Positions 8,545-16,742 of a stretch of DNA of 64,000 bases are shown here, piece by piece. Position 1 is the stretch's first letter. Each line of letters begins with the position of its first letter. Below the pieces are notes generated by a model. That model searched no databases, was not told the DNA's origin, and saw only the letters and a list, made by a program, of their open reading frames with translations. A program made the translations under genes and the position numbers. Location: NCBI GenBank assembly GCA_021324575.1, contig JAJPIW010000083.1:1-64000 (forward strand). Reading direction: 5' to 3'. The stretch is from Intrasporangiaceae bacterium. Its GTDB lineage: Bacteria > Actinomycetota > Actinomycetes > Actinomycetales > Dermatophilaceae.

Positions 8545-9009
8545 TCAGTGGCGTGAAGCGGCTTCCTGCTGGTCGACGGCCAGCTCCAGGCTCCGCCGCA
8601 GGGTGCGCAGCGAGGTGGTCGCCTCGTCGAGCTCGCGCTGGGACCGCAGCCACCGGACCCGGAACCGCTCGGCATCCTCCCCGTCCCACACATCGAGGAT
8701 CCGCCGCACGCTCACGTCGGCGTCCTCGGCGATCCGCTCCAAGTCCTCGGCGTCCTTGGCCAGCCCGTAGGAGATGTCACGGCAGACCGGCACGTTGAGC
8801 CCGTGGCTCAGCCCGCTGCCCGCCGAGCCGCCGCCCCCCGAGCCGCCGCCCGCCGAGCCGAGCGGACCGACCGGCGCCGGCTCACCGGCATACGGATGCG
8901 CCCGGAACTGGGGCGCGAAACCGACCACGAGCGGGCTCTCGCCCGCCTCCCCGCCGATCGTCGGCCCACTCATCGAGTCCATCCATCTCTCGTCCGGTCG
9001 TTCACTCAC
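8545..9009 (-). CDS. WXG-like small protein of the type VII locus
   Basis: 154 residues. The first half is Gly/Pro/Ser-rich and low in complexity. The second half is a predicted helical hairpin with a WDG turn (ILDVWDGEDAERFRVRW, about 108-124) and heptad-like helices LERIAEDADVSVRR and LDEATTSLRTLRRSLELA. This resembles a WXG100 fold with an N-terminal extension. The start is a GTG at 9009 behind GGGGGAGGTGGAG. It is the last gene of the leftward locus, 106 bp after the first WXG100 gene. It could be a substrate or a chaperone-like partner; I do not recognise a named family. Confidence 0.65.
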   Translation of the reverse strand: MSERPDERWMDSMSGPTIGGEAGESPLVVGFAPQFRAHPYAGEPAPVGPLGSAGGGSGGGGSAGSGLSHGLNVPVCRDISYGLAKDAEDLERIAEDADVSVRRILDVWDGEDAERFRVRWLRSQRELDEATTSLRTLRRSLELAVDQQEAASRH

Positions 9010-9115
9010 CGCTCCACCTCCCCCGATGGTTCTCGCTCGTCCATCCTGCCATCACACGCCACGGCGAAGGGCGGGCCCGATCACTCGGTCCCGCCCTGTG
9101 CCGCACCGCCTGGGA

Positions 9116-9388
9116 TCAGGCCTGCGAGGTGCTCCGCTGCTGGTTGGCCTGGTCGTTGGCCACCTTGGACATCTGCTGGATCATGTCCGCAGCCTGCTGG
9201 ATGACCTTGCTCTGCTGGCCCCACTGCTGGGCGTACTGCTGAGCGTCGGCGCCGAACCAGTTCGACTCGAGCTGCTTGACGGCCTGGTCGGCGTTGTGCT
9301 GGATGTCGGTCAGCGTCCCGTGGTCCTGGTTGAGCTGTCCGACCACCTCGACGACGACCGGGACATTCATGCCCTGTTCAACGGCCAT
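9116..9388 (-). CDS. WXG100 family protein (EsxA/EsxB-like)
   Basis: 90 residues, the usual size for the family. Two helices are joined by the turn NWFGADAQQY, with the WxG tripeptide as WFG at about 45-47. Polar, Gln-rich helices follow, ending in ANQQRSTSQA. No classical YxxxD/E export signal is clear in the tail. A strong AAGGAGGT site precedes the ATG. It pairs with the neighbouring WXG100 gene 34 bp upstream, as EsxA/EsxB-type heterodimers do, and both follow the FtsK-type ATPase gene expected to export them. The many Gln residues are notable. Confidence 0.88.
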   Translation of the reverse strand: MAVEQGMNVPVVVEVVGQLNQDHGTLTDIQHNADQAVKQLESNWFGADAQQYAQQWGQQSKVIQQAADMIQQMSKVANDQANQQRSTSQA

Positions 9389-9422
9389 TCTTCTACCTCC
9401 TTGTGTCCTGGGTCGTCCCGGC

Positions 9423-9704
9423 TCAGCCGGCCGACGTCTGCTTCTGCTGGTTGGCCTGCTGCGTGGCGCTCTGACCCATCTCCTCGAGGATCTGAGCGGA
9501 CTGGGTGAGGGCGTGCTTGTGCTGGCCCTCCCACTCGCTGTGGAACTTCTTGGAGTCATCGCCGTGCCAGTTCTCGGCCAGACGCGCGACCTCACCGTCG
9601 ATCTTGGTGATCAGCTGCTTGGTCTGCTCGGCCAGGTGCTGGAGCTGTCGGGCCTGGTTCTCGACGACGTCGACATTCATGCCCTCCCATCCGCCACCGC
9701 TCAT
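9423..9704 (-). CDS. WXG100 family protein, partner of the downstream WXG100
   Basis: 93 residues. The WxG turn is WHG (NWHGDDSKKFHSEW, about 46-59), flanked by helices beginning NVDVVENQARQLQHLAEQTKQL and ending QQANQQKQTSAG. The N-terminal MNVDVV motif matches MNVPVV of its partner, and both tails carry a QANQQ run, so the pair likely arose by duplication. The ATG follows GGAGGAAGC. Its promoter must lie in the 205-bp gap after the ATPase gene or transcription reads through from it. Probable secreted substrate or part of the secretion complex. Confidence 0.9.
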   Translation of the reverse strand: MSGGGWEGMNVDVVENQARQLQHLAEQTKQLITKIDGEVARLAENWHGDDSKKFHSEWEGQHKHALTQSAQILEEMGQSATQQANQQKQTSAG

Positions 9705-9909
9705 GTTGCTTCCTCCCTAGGTGTGGGCCCGTCGCCGGACCGATGTGTTGTCTCTTCGCCCAGGACACCTGCTGCCCTGTTGACGACCAAACTACGTGCG
9801 ATCCCGGCAAAGCGAAATGGGGAGCACTCCCCACCCCATTCCCCCGCAGATCGAACGTCCAACTCCGTTGCAGTGCAACGAAATTGAGTCTGTATGCCGC
9901 GTGCCCGCC
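9705..9909. promoter_or_regulatory. Gap between ATPase and WXG100 genes with a 15-bp palindrome
   Basis: This 205-bp gap separates the leftward ATPase gene from the two WXG100 genes. It holds the perfect palindrome CGTTGCAGTGCAACG (9866-9880), a short GC hairpin around 9829-9844 (tgggga, tcccca) and a GTATGCCG copy at 9892. The hairpin could end the ATPase transcript and the palindrome could control a separate promoter for the WXG100 genes, which often need higher expression than the machine. No clear -35/-10 pair was found. Confidence 0.4.
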
Positions 9910-12900
9910 TCATGCGGGGAACCCCACCTGGAGCAGCTCGCTACGGCCCCGCTGGACAAGGAAACCACGTCCCTCGGGCATGTCGGCCCGGTTGAAGGCG
10001 GGGAAGTTGTTCTTGAAGATCGTCTGGCTCTCGATGCCGTCCGGCTGCAGTGCCATGCCGGACCGGGAGGTCTTGAGCATGCCCGGCATACCGAAGTTGG
10101 AGGAGAAGTAGTTGGTCTCACCCTCGGCGACGACGAAGTGGTCGTTGTCGAGGCAGGCCTTGATCAGCTCGGTGATCGGCTGCTCCTGCGGTGGCCCGGC
10201 CAGGTCGTCGACCCGCTCGATGAACACCGAGATCGGGCCCGACGTGCCACCGGCCAGGACCTGCTCCTTGACCCGCGCTGCCAGGTCGACGATGGCCTCG
10301 GAGCCGGTCGCGGTCTCGGTCCACACCGGCATACGGAGCAGCTCTGAGGCCTTGCGCGGCGTGAAGAGGTACATCGGGGCCGACTGGTTCCACCGACGCA
10401 CAGCGGCCGCCATCGTCGCCAGGGTCGTCGTGCGACCGGACCCCGACGGCCCGACGACCACAAAGCTGCCCTTGGGCTCGAAGCCGGTGGGCCCGAGGGT
10501 CGAGGACCCGACCCCGAGCGTCGGGCGACCGCCCACCTCGGCCGGCAGGGTGGACAGCTCGACCTTCTCCACCAGGTTGCGGATCTCGGCCGCCTCCTTC
10601 AGCCCGGACTTGCGGACCGCCTCGGCGAACCCGGCGACGGCCCGGGCCTGACCGGTGACGTCGGTCGTGCCGCCCAGCACCGCGCACTGGACCTCGCGGT
10701 CGCCGACGAGGGCCCGCCCCGGGGGTGAGGCCATCGACAGCACGTCGGCCGGCACGCCCAGGAACCCGTAGTCGTCGACGGTGGCCATCCGCAGGACGAT
10801 CCGGCTCTGCACGGCCGACCCCATCGACCCCGGCAGCCCGTTGCGGGCATCGACGGAGAGGATGAAGTGGACACCCACCGGGCGGCCGTCGGCGAGCAGC
10901 CCCTGGAACATCTCGACCCACCGGTGCCGCTGACCGGTCTCGTAGGCCTGACGGAACGCGGTGAGCCCGTCGAGGAGGACGAAGATCCGCGGCTCCTCCC
11001 AGTCGCCGGCCAACCGGCGGTAGTCGGTGATCGTCGCCGCGCTGATCTTGGAGTACTTCACCGCGCGCTCGTCGATGGTCTCCCGGAGCATGCCGAAGAG
11101 GCGGGTGAGCCGCTCGTGGTCCTGGCCGTTGACGATGGACCCGACATGCGGCAGGCCCTCGAGCATGGACAGCCCACGGTTGCCGAAGTCCAGGCCGTAG
11201 ACGTGACAGGGGCCGCCGCGGACGGTGAAGCCGGCGGCGATGGCGATGGTCCGCAGGAAGGTCGACTTGCCCGACCCGGAGGAACCGTAGACGGCCAGGT
11301 TGCCCTCCTTGTCGGGCCGGAACGCCATCGTCGGCTGGGCCTGCTGCTCGGGTGCGTCGGCGACGCCGAAGACGATCTCGTCGTCGCGCCGTGCGGTGGG
11401 CAGCTTGGTGAGGTCGTAGACGGTGCCGAGCTCGGGCAGCCACGGCTTGCGCGGCGCGGGCAGACCGGCCGTCGCCGCCGCCGAACGGATCTGGTGGACG
11501 ATCCGCTGGATGTCGGTCGGGCCCAGGTCGCCCTTGTCGGTCTCGTCGTCGTCGTGGACGGGCAGCTCCCACATCGTCCCGGCGCCGAAGCCGAGAGTGG
11601 ATACCTTGAGGTCCGGCGGGGGTGGGGTGTCGCTGGTCCAGCCACCGGCATACCCGGTCTGGAACGGCGTCAGCCGACCCGGCCCGCTCTTGGCCATCGC
11701 CCGCCCCGGGAGGCTGGGGTCGAAGAAGGCTGCGGCGGGAGTGCCGAGGACGTCGGCGGAGTCGTTCTCGTCGGCCATCCGCAGCGCCATCCGCAGGTTG
11801 GTGTTGGCGCGCAGGTTGTCGCGGATCACGCCGGCCGGGCGCTGGGTCGCCAGGATGAGGTGCAGGCCGAGGGAACGGCCACGCTGGGCCACGTTGACGA
11901 CGCCGTCGACGAAGTCGGGGACCTCCTGGACCAGTGCGGCGAACTCGTCGACCACGATGATGAGCGAGGGCGGCGCCTCGACCTCACCGCGACGCTCCAG
12001 CTCGATGAGGTCCTTGGCCTTGTGCCGCGCGAGCAGGTGCTCCCGGTAGTGCAGCTCGGCGCCGAGCGAGGACAGCGCTCGCCGGACGAGGTGCTGGGAC
12101 AGGTCGGTGACCAGCCCTACGGTGTGCGGCAGGTGGACGATGTCGCGGAAGGCCGAGCCACCCTTGTAGTCCACGAGCAGGAAGGTCACCCGCTGCGGGC
12201 TGTTGGCGCTCGCCATGCCGAGCAGCCAGGCCTGCAGCAGCTCGGACTTGCCGGCGCCGGTCGTCCCACCGACGAGCGCGTGCGGTCCGTCGGTGCGGAT
12301 GTCGACGCTGTAGGGCCCGGTGGCGCCCTGGCCGATGATGGCCCGGAGGTTGCCGGGTTTGCGGATCGGGACCTGGGGGGCAAAGGGACCGGTGAGGATC
12401 GACCGGTTCTCCGTCCACTTCTCGATGATCGCGGCGTCGGAGGTGGCGATCTCGCGACCGGCCAAGGTCACGAAGGAGACGGCACGAGGCAGGTCGGAGT
12501 CGTCGTCGATCGGCGCACCGGAGTCGACGAGCGGGGAGAGCCGCTTGGCCATGCCCAGGGTCGTCGCGGCGTCGGTGACCTCGACCGTCACCGGCACGAT
12601 GACCACGGCGTCCTCGACATAGCCGACGACCCCCTGGCCGCCCGCATCGGCGACCTCGACGAAGGTGCGGCAGGCCGCCGGCAGCATCTCGGTCCGGGGC
12701 GCCACCCAGATGACGACGACGCCCTTCTTCCAACCGCGCTCCGCGAGCTGGACGAGGCGAGCCCGGTCGACCGGGGCGTCGTTCTCGACGAGGACGACGA
12801 TGGAGACCGGTGGCCGGGCCTCCTTGTCCGCCTCGCCCGAACCGAGCAGGTCCTCGAGCTCGTTGAGCAGGCCGGCGCAGGCCGGGCCGGTGCTCGCGGT

Positions 12901-14304
12901 CTGCCGGGTGCTGATCGGGCTGTGCGGCGAGGCAATGTGCGGGACCCACTTGAGCCAGTCCCAGTCCTTGGCGCTCGCCTGCGAGGCGAAGGCCGCGACG
13001 ACGACCTCGGCCGGCGAGTGCAGGGTGACCACCTGGCTCATCAGGCCGAGGGCGACCGGCAGGGCAGCGGCACGCGGCCCGGCCACCCCGATCGCTCCCT
13101 TGACGAGCGGGGCCGCGACGACGGGGACGTCGGCGACGCCGCTCATCCCCTCCATCTGCTGGGAGACCTCCAGCCAGGCCTCGGCCTTGGACCGGCCGAG
13201 GGACGGCATCTCGATCTGGCTGCGGCTCGGCATCGTGCCCGTCCCGAGCCGCAGCTCGAGGAACCCCGGCTCGCCGGGGCGACGGGTCCACAGGAGCGGC
13301 TTGACCTCGCGCGCAGCCGCGACCGACTCGGCCACCGACGGGTGCTCGCCGCGCCGGACCTGCGCCTCGCGGACGTGCGCCTCCTTGATGTCGTCCACGA
13401 GGAAACCGAGGTCCTCGCGGAACTCCTCCATCTCCTGCTTGTAGTCGGCCTTGGTCGTCCGGCGGCTCTCGAGGGCACCACCGACGAGCATCATCGGCGA
13501 CATGAAGAGGAACAGCAGGGTGTAGGCGCGTCGGGTCACCGCGAAGAGGATGAGCCCCATGAACACCGGCGCGAGGAGCGCGATGAGCGGCATCCGCTGC
13601 GGCTTCTTGCGCTCGGGCAGCTCGGGGACCGCGAACTTCTGGCCCGGGTAGATCGGCGCGATCCGCGGCGACCGGGAGAAGTTGAGCGACGCCGAGTCGG
13701 TGGCCGCCAGCGAGGCCGACCCGGAGGTGGACTGCACCTCGATGGTCGTCTCCCCCAGGGTGAACGCGTCACCGGGTTTGAGCACGGCCCGGTCGACGAC
13801 CTCCTCGCCGAGGGAGATGCCGTTGGACGAGCCGAGGTCCATCACCTCGATGACGTCGCCGACGAGGATCTTGGCGTGCCGCCTCGACACCGACGGGTCG
13901 TCGAGGGTCACCTCACAGCCTCGCCCACGACCCACGTATGCCGTGCCGGGACTGAGCGGTATCTCCTTGCCGACGTCCGGGCCGGCGATGACCACGGCCG
14001 TCGCGGTCGCCTTGGCCTTGTCGGCGTAGGCCTCGCCGTGCCGGGTCACCGCGACGTGGACGCCGGAGCGCAGGCCACCCTCGGCGACGGTCGCCCGAGG
14101 GTCCAGGGCCCGGTACTGCTGGTCGACGAGGGCGAGGGTGAAGTCCTCCAGCCCCGCGTTGACCGACGAGCCCGACTTCTGGCGGGCCGGGTCGGCCCGC
14201 ACGAGGTACTCGGCGAGCTGCCCGACCGTCGTCGTCGAGTCGACGGTCGCGACCAGGTCGGTGTCGACGTCTCCGCTGCTGCGGAGCGTCACCTTGAGCT
14301 TCAT
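9910..14304 (-). CDS. FtsK/SpoIIIE-type type VII secretion ATPase with N-terminal ubiquitin-like and FHA domains
   Basis: 1464 residues. Order: ubiquitin-like YukD/EsaB-type domain (about 1-95), FHA domain (about 105-192; GRGRGCEVTLDDPSVSRRH, GSSNG), two membrane segments (about 239-277), then three FtsK-like ATPase domains. Walker A motifs are GTTGAGKS (about 680), GSSGSGKST (about 1006) and the altered GPSGSGRTT (about 1284), where Arg replaces Lys. Domain 1 has Walker B LIIVVDEFAAL. This is EssC/EccC architecture: hexameric motor that exports WXG100 proteins. Fusion to the ubiquitin-like domain replaces a separate EsaB or EccD N-terminus. The FHA domain should bind phosphothreonine made by the kinase in the same locus. 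The ATG overlaps the previous stop (ATGA). Confidence 0.9.
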   Translation of the reverse strand: MKLKVTLRSSGDVDTDLVATVDSTTTVGQLAEYLVRADPARQKSGSSVNAGLEDFTLALVDQQYRALDPRATVAEGGLRSGVHVAVTRHGEAYADKAKATATAVVIAGPDVGKEIPLSPGTAYVGRGRGCEVTLDDPSVSRRHAKILVGDVIEVMDLGSSNGISLGEEVVDRAVLKPGDAFTLGETTIEVQSTSGSASLAATDSASLNFSRSPRIAPIYPGQKFAVPELPERKKPQRMPLIALLAPVFMGLILFAVTRRAYTLLFLFMSPMMLVGGALESRRTTKADYKQEMEEFREDLGFLVDDIKEAHVREAQVRRGEHPSVAESVAAAREVKPLLWTRRPGEPGFLELRLGTGTMPSRSQIEMPSLGRSKAEAWLEVSQQMEGMSGVADVPVVAAPLVKGAIGVAGPRAAALPVALGLMSQVVTLHSPAEVVVAAFASQASAKDWDWLKWVPHIASPHSPISTRQTASTGPACAGLLNELEDLLGSGEADKEARPPVSIVVLVENDAPVDRARLVQLAERGWKKGVVVIWVAPRTEMLPAACRTFVEVADAGGQGVVGYVEDAVVIVPVTVEVTDAATTLGMAKRLSPLVDSGAPIDDDSDLPRAVSFVTLAGREIATSDAAIIEKWTENRSILTGPFAPQVPIRKPGNLRAIIGQGATGPYSVDIRTDGPHALVGGTTGAGKSELLQAWLLGMASANSPQRVTFLLVDYKGGSAFRDIVHLPHTVGLVTDLSQHLVRRALSSLGAELHYREHLLARHKAKDLIELERRGEVEAPPSLIIVVDEFAALVQEVPDFVDGVVNVAQRGRSLGLHLILATQRPAGVIRDNLRANTNLRMALRMADENDSADVLGTPAAAFFDPSLPGRAMAKSGPGRLTPFQTGYAGGWTSDTPPPPDLKVSTLGFGAGTMWELPVHDDDETDKGDLGPTDIQRIVHQIRSAAATAGLPAPRKPWLPELGTVYDLTKLPTARRDDEIVFGVADAPEQQAQPTMAFRPDKEGNLAVYGSSGSGKSTFLRTIAIAAGFTVRGGPCHVYGLDFGNRGLSMLEGLPHVGSIVNGQDHERLTRLFGMLRETIDERAVKYSKISAATITDYRRLAGDWEEPRIFVLLDGLTAFRQAYETGQRHRWVEMFQGLLADGRPVGVHFILSVDARNGLPGSMGSAVQSRIVLRMATVDDYGFLGVPADVLSMASPPGRALVGDREVQCAVLGGTTDVTGQARAVAGFAEAVRKSGLKEAAEIRNLVEKVELSTLPAEVGGRPTLGVGSSTLGPTGFEPKGSFVVVGPSGSGRTTTLATMAAAVRRWNQSAPMYLFTPRKASELLRMPVWTETATGSEAIVDLAARVKEQVLAGGTSGPISVFIERVDDLAGPPQEQPITELIKACLDNDHFVVAEGETNYFSSNFGMPGMLKTSRSGMALQPDGIESQTIFKNNFPAFNRADMPEGRGFLVQRGRSELLQVGFPA

Positions 14305-16742
14305 GCGCTCCTCGGCTTCCGCAGGCCGCGCGGCATACGAAGGTTGAGACCCTTCCCGTCGGAGCGCCGTCGGGCCGGGTCGCGGGCCAGCAGCGGGCGG
14401 GGGTCGCCGGCGGCGAGCACCCGTCGCCACAGCGGGGCCGACCCGAGGATCTGCTTGCGGACCTCGCGAGCCTGGGTCCAGAACGCCTGGACCTGCTCGT
14501 CGTCGGGCGCGCCCTCGCCGAAGACGTGGGCGTCGGCGGTCTGGGCCAGACCCCAGATCGGAGCCGGGTCCGGGAACGCGCTCGCCTGCTCCAGCCGAGT
14601 TGCGTTGCGCGGCAATCCAACTCCGACACCGCGAGCATCGCCCATGAGACCGCGCCAGATGGTGGCGATCCGATGCGGCGTGGGGCCCCGGGTGAGGGCG
14701 CGTCGGCTGCGGAGGAGCTTGAGCAGGACGACGAGCCCGAACAGGGCGGCCAGACCGAGGAGGGGCAGGAGGACGTAGAGGACGAGGAACCGGAGCCACG
14801 CCGGCCAGGACGTCGGGTCGAACGGGCTCTTCTTGACCTTCTTGAGGTTCGTGGCGTTCTGGGCCTGGTCCGGACCCTGCAGGATGCTGGGGGGGTTGAC
14901 GCCCGACGGCGGCGGGACCTGGGCGCCCGTCTTCTGTTGCTGCTGCTGGGTGCGCTGCTCGTTGGGCTTCTTGTTGCGGTCGGGCAGGAAGGTCTGCGGC
15001 AGCAGCTGGTACCAGGTGCTGTCGGCCTTCTGCACCTCCACCCAGGCGTGCACATCGGCGCCCTTGACCTGGCCGTCCGCCTCGGGGATGGCACCCATGA
15101 CGACCCGTGCCGGGATTCCGATCCGGTTGGCGGCGAGCGCCAGGGTGGCGGCGTACTGCTCGTCGTCGCCGGCGAGCTGCTCGGCGCCGGCGAAGTTCTG
15201 CAGCCGGCCCGCGTTGTGGCCGGCGAGGTAGTAGCGCTCCTGGCTGTTGGGGTCGCCGCCATCGGTGTAGGCCCCGTCCTGGGACATGTACTGCGCCACC
15301 GCGACGAGCTTCTGCCAGGCACCCGTGGCGCCGCCGGTCCAGGCGTCCAGCCGCGGGTCGATGAACGCGCCCGCGGAGCTGTCCAGAAGGGAGCCGCTCG
15401 CGACGTCGAGCGCCGCCGGGAGCTTGTCGGGCGCGGGAGAGGGCACGATCGCCGACAGCGTGTAGCGGTCCCCGCCAGCCACGCCCTGGGGGACGATCGC
15501 GGTGTCGGTGTCGGTGTTCAGCCACAGGTTGGCCTGCAGGTCATCGGAGGCTGGACCGGTGAACTTGACCCCGGTGACGGTGCCGGCAGTCGGCAGCCAC
15601 ACGCCGCGGTAGCCGCCGTCGGCGAGGGTGACCTGAGCGGTGACCGTCCGGCCGCTGCCTTCCGCGGCGACCCGGGAGCCCACCTGCTGGAACGCCTTGC
15701 CCGGGTCGGGCGTCCCGGAGGCGGCGCGGTCGCCGGCCCCCCACACCGAGCCGTCGTAGTTGTCCAGCGTCGCGAGCCGCAGCGGCGTACCGGCCGGCAG
15801 GCCCCTGACCGTCAGGAGCGTCTTGTCGAAGAGCTTGCTCGCGTTGGGCTTGGTGTACTGCCGGAACCCGGCCAGCGGACTGAGCAGCTGCGCCACGTCG
15901 AACGGCGGGCTGAGGTAGGACCGGACGACGACCCGCTGGTCGGCGTCGGGGCCACCGGGCAGCATCGGGCCGGCGAAGTAGCCGGCCAGACCGGCCACCG
16001 CGAGGAGCGCGGCCCCGATGGCCAACCGGCTCTGCTTGCCGGCGCCGTTCTGCAGTGGTGGACGGTTGCGGTGCGCCCGGGCGACCATCCACCCGATGAC
16101 GAGGAGGGCCCCGACGCCGCCCTGGACCAACAGTCCGGCCGGCTGGACCGTCCCCAGGGCGATGCTCCCGGCGAGCAGGAGGAGCGGGGCGACGACGACG
16201 GCATACGGGCTGCGCCAGACCCGGGACACGGCATACGAGACCGCCGCGCCGACGAGACCGACGATGAACGGAAGGGCGAGCAGAGGGCCGGCCGCATCGA
16301 CCGGCGGCAGCATGGTGAGCCACTCCTTCCAGCCGTGCACGGGCATCCGGAGCAGGTCGTGGAAGGTGCGGCCACTGGGGAAGACGCCCACGACCAGCTT
16401 GTTGCGGACGGCGAGCGGGCCGCCGAGGAGGAAGTAGGCGAGGACGAGGCCGACGAGGGTCACGACCGCCGGCAGCCGGAACGACGTCGTGAGGTGCGCG
16501 ACGAGCAGGCCGACGACGAGGCCCGCGGCACCGGCCGTGATCCAGGCCCAGCCGAAGAACCCGGTGTGCATCCCGTAGAGGGCGATGGCCGTGAGCGCGG
16601 CGGCGAAGGCCGCGTCGATGAGGCTGTCGCGGCTGGGCTGCAGCCGGCCGAGCACGGACCCGGCCTTCTGCCGGGTCGACACCTCGGGCTTGATCATCCC
16701 CTCGCGCGGGCCGCGGACCGGGCTGTACGAGGAGGTACTCAT
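14301..16742 (-). CDS. Transglutaminase-fold (TgpA-like) membrane protein, probably catalytically inactive
   Basis: 813 residues. N-terminal half: a short cytoplasmic stretch and several membrane segments (from about 45 to 270). A large outer part contains a transglutaminase-like core (about 510-590), then a membrane segment (LVLYVLLPLLGLAALFGLVVLL) and a cytoplasmic tail. The core has RIGIPARVVMGAI and VHAWVEV, with the His present. Where the family has the nucleophile Cys (GYCEQ), this protein reads GDDEQY, and the usual FDPTP Asp region reads LLPQTF. So two of three catalytic residues appear lost. The MoxR-DUF58-TgpA trio is widespread in bacteria, with unknown role. It is coupled on both sides by ATGA overlaps. 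Confidence 0.85.
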   Translation of the reverse strand: MSTSSYSPVRGPREGMIKPEVSTRQKAGSVLGRLQPSRDSLIDAAFAAALTAIALYGMHTGFFGWAWITAGAAGLVVGLLVAHLTTSFRLPAVVTLVGLVLAYFLLGGPLAVRNKLVVGVFPSGRTFHDLLRMPVHGWKEWLTMLPPVDAAGPLLALPFIVGLVGAAVSYAVSRVWRSPYAVVVAPLLLLAGSIALGTVQPAGLLVQGGVGALLVIGWMVARAHRNRPPLQNGAGKQSRLAIGAALLAVAGLAGYFAGPMLPGGPDADQRVVVRSYLSPPFDVAQLLSPLAGFRQYTKPNASKLFDKTLLTVRGLPAGTPLRLATLDNYDGSVWGAGDRAASGTPDPGKAFQQVGSRVAAEGSGRTVTAQVTLADGGYRGVWLPTAGTVTGVKFTGPASDDLQANLWLNTDTDTAIVPQGVAGGDRYTLSAIVPSPAPDKLPAALDVASGSLLDSSAGAFIDPRLDAWTGGATGAWQKLVAVAQYMSQDGAYTDGGDPNSQERYYLAGHNAGRLQNFAGAEQLAGDDEQYAATLALAANRIGIPARVVMGAIPEADGQVKGADVHAWVEVQKADSTWYQLLPQTFLPDRNKKPNEQRTQQQQQKTGAQVPPPSGVNPPSILQGPDQAQNATNLKKVKKSPFDPTSWPAWLRFLVLYVLLPLLGLAALFGLVVLLKLLRSRRALTRGPTPHRIATIWRGLMGDARGVGVGLPRNATRLEQASAFPDPAPIWGLAQTADAHVFGEGAPDDEQVQAFWTQAREVRKQILGSAPLWRRVLAAGDPRPLLARDPARRRSDGKGLNLRMPRGLRKPRSA

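Noticed and set aside
10867-14778. A 1303-residue open frame on the + strand
   Set aside because: It is antisense to the FtsK-type ATPase gene; composition is Arg/Gly/Asp-rich shadow coding of high-GC DNA with no family match and no ribosome site.
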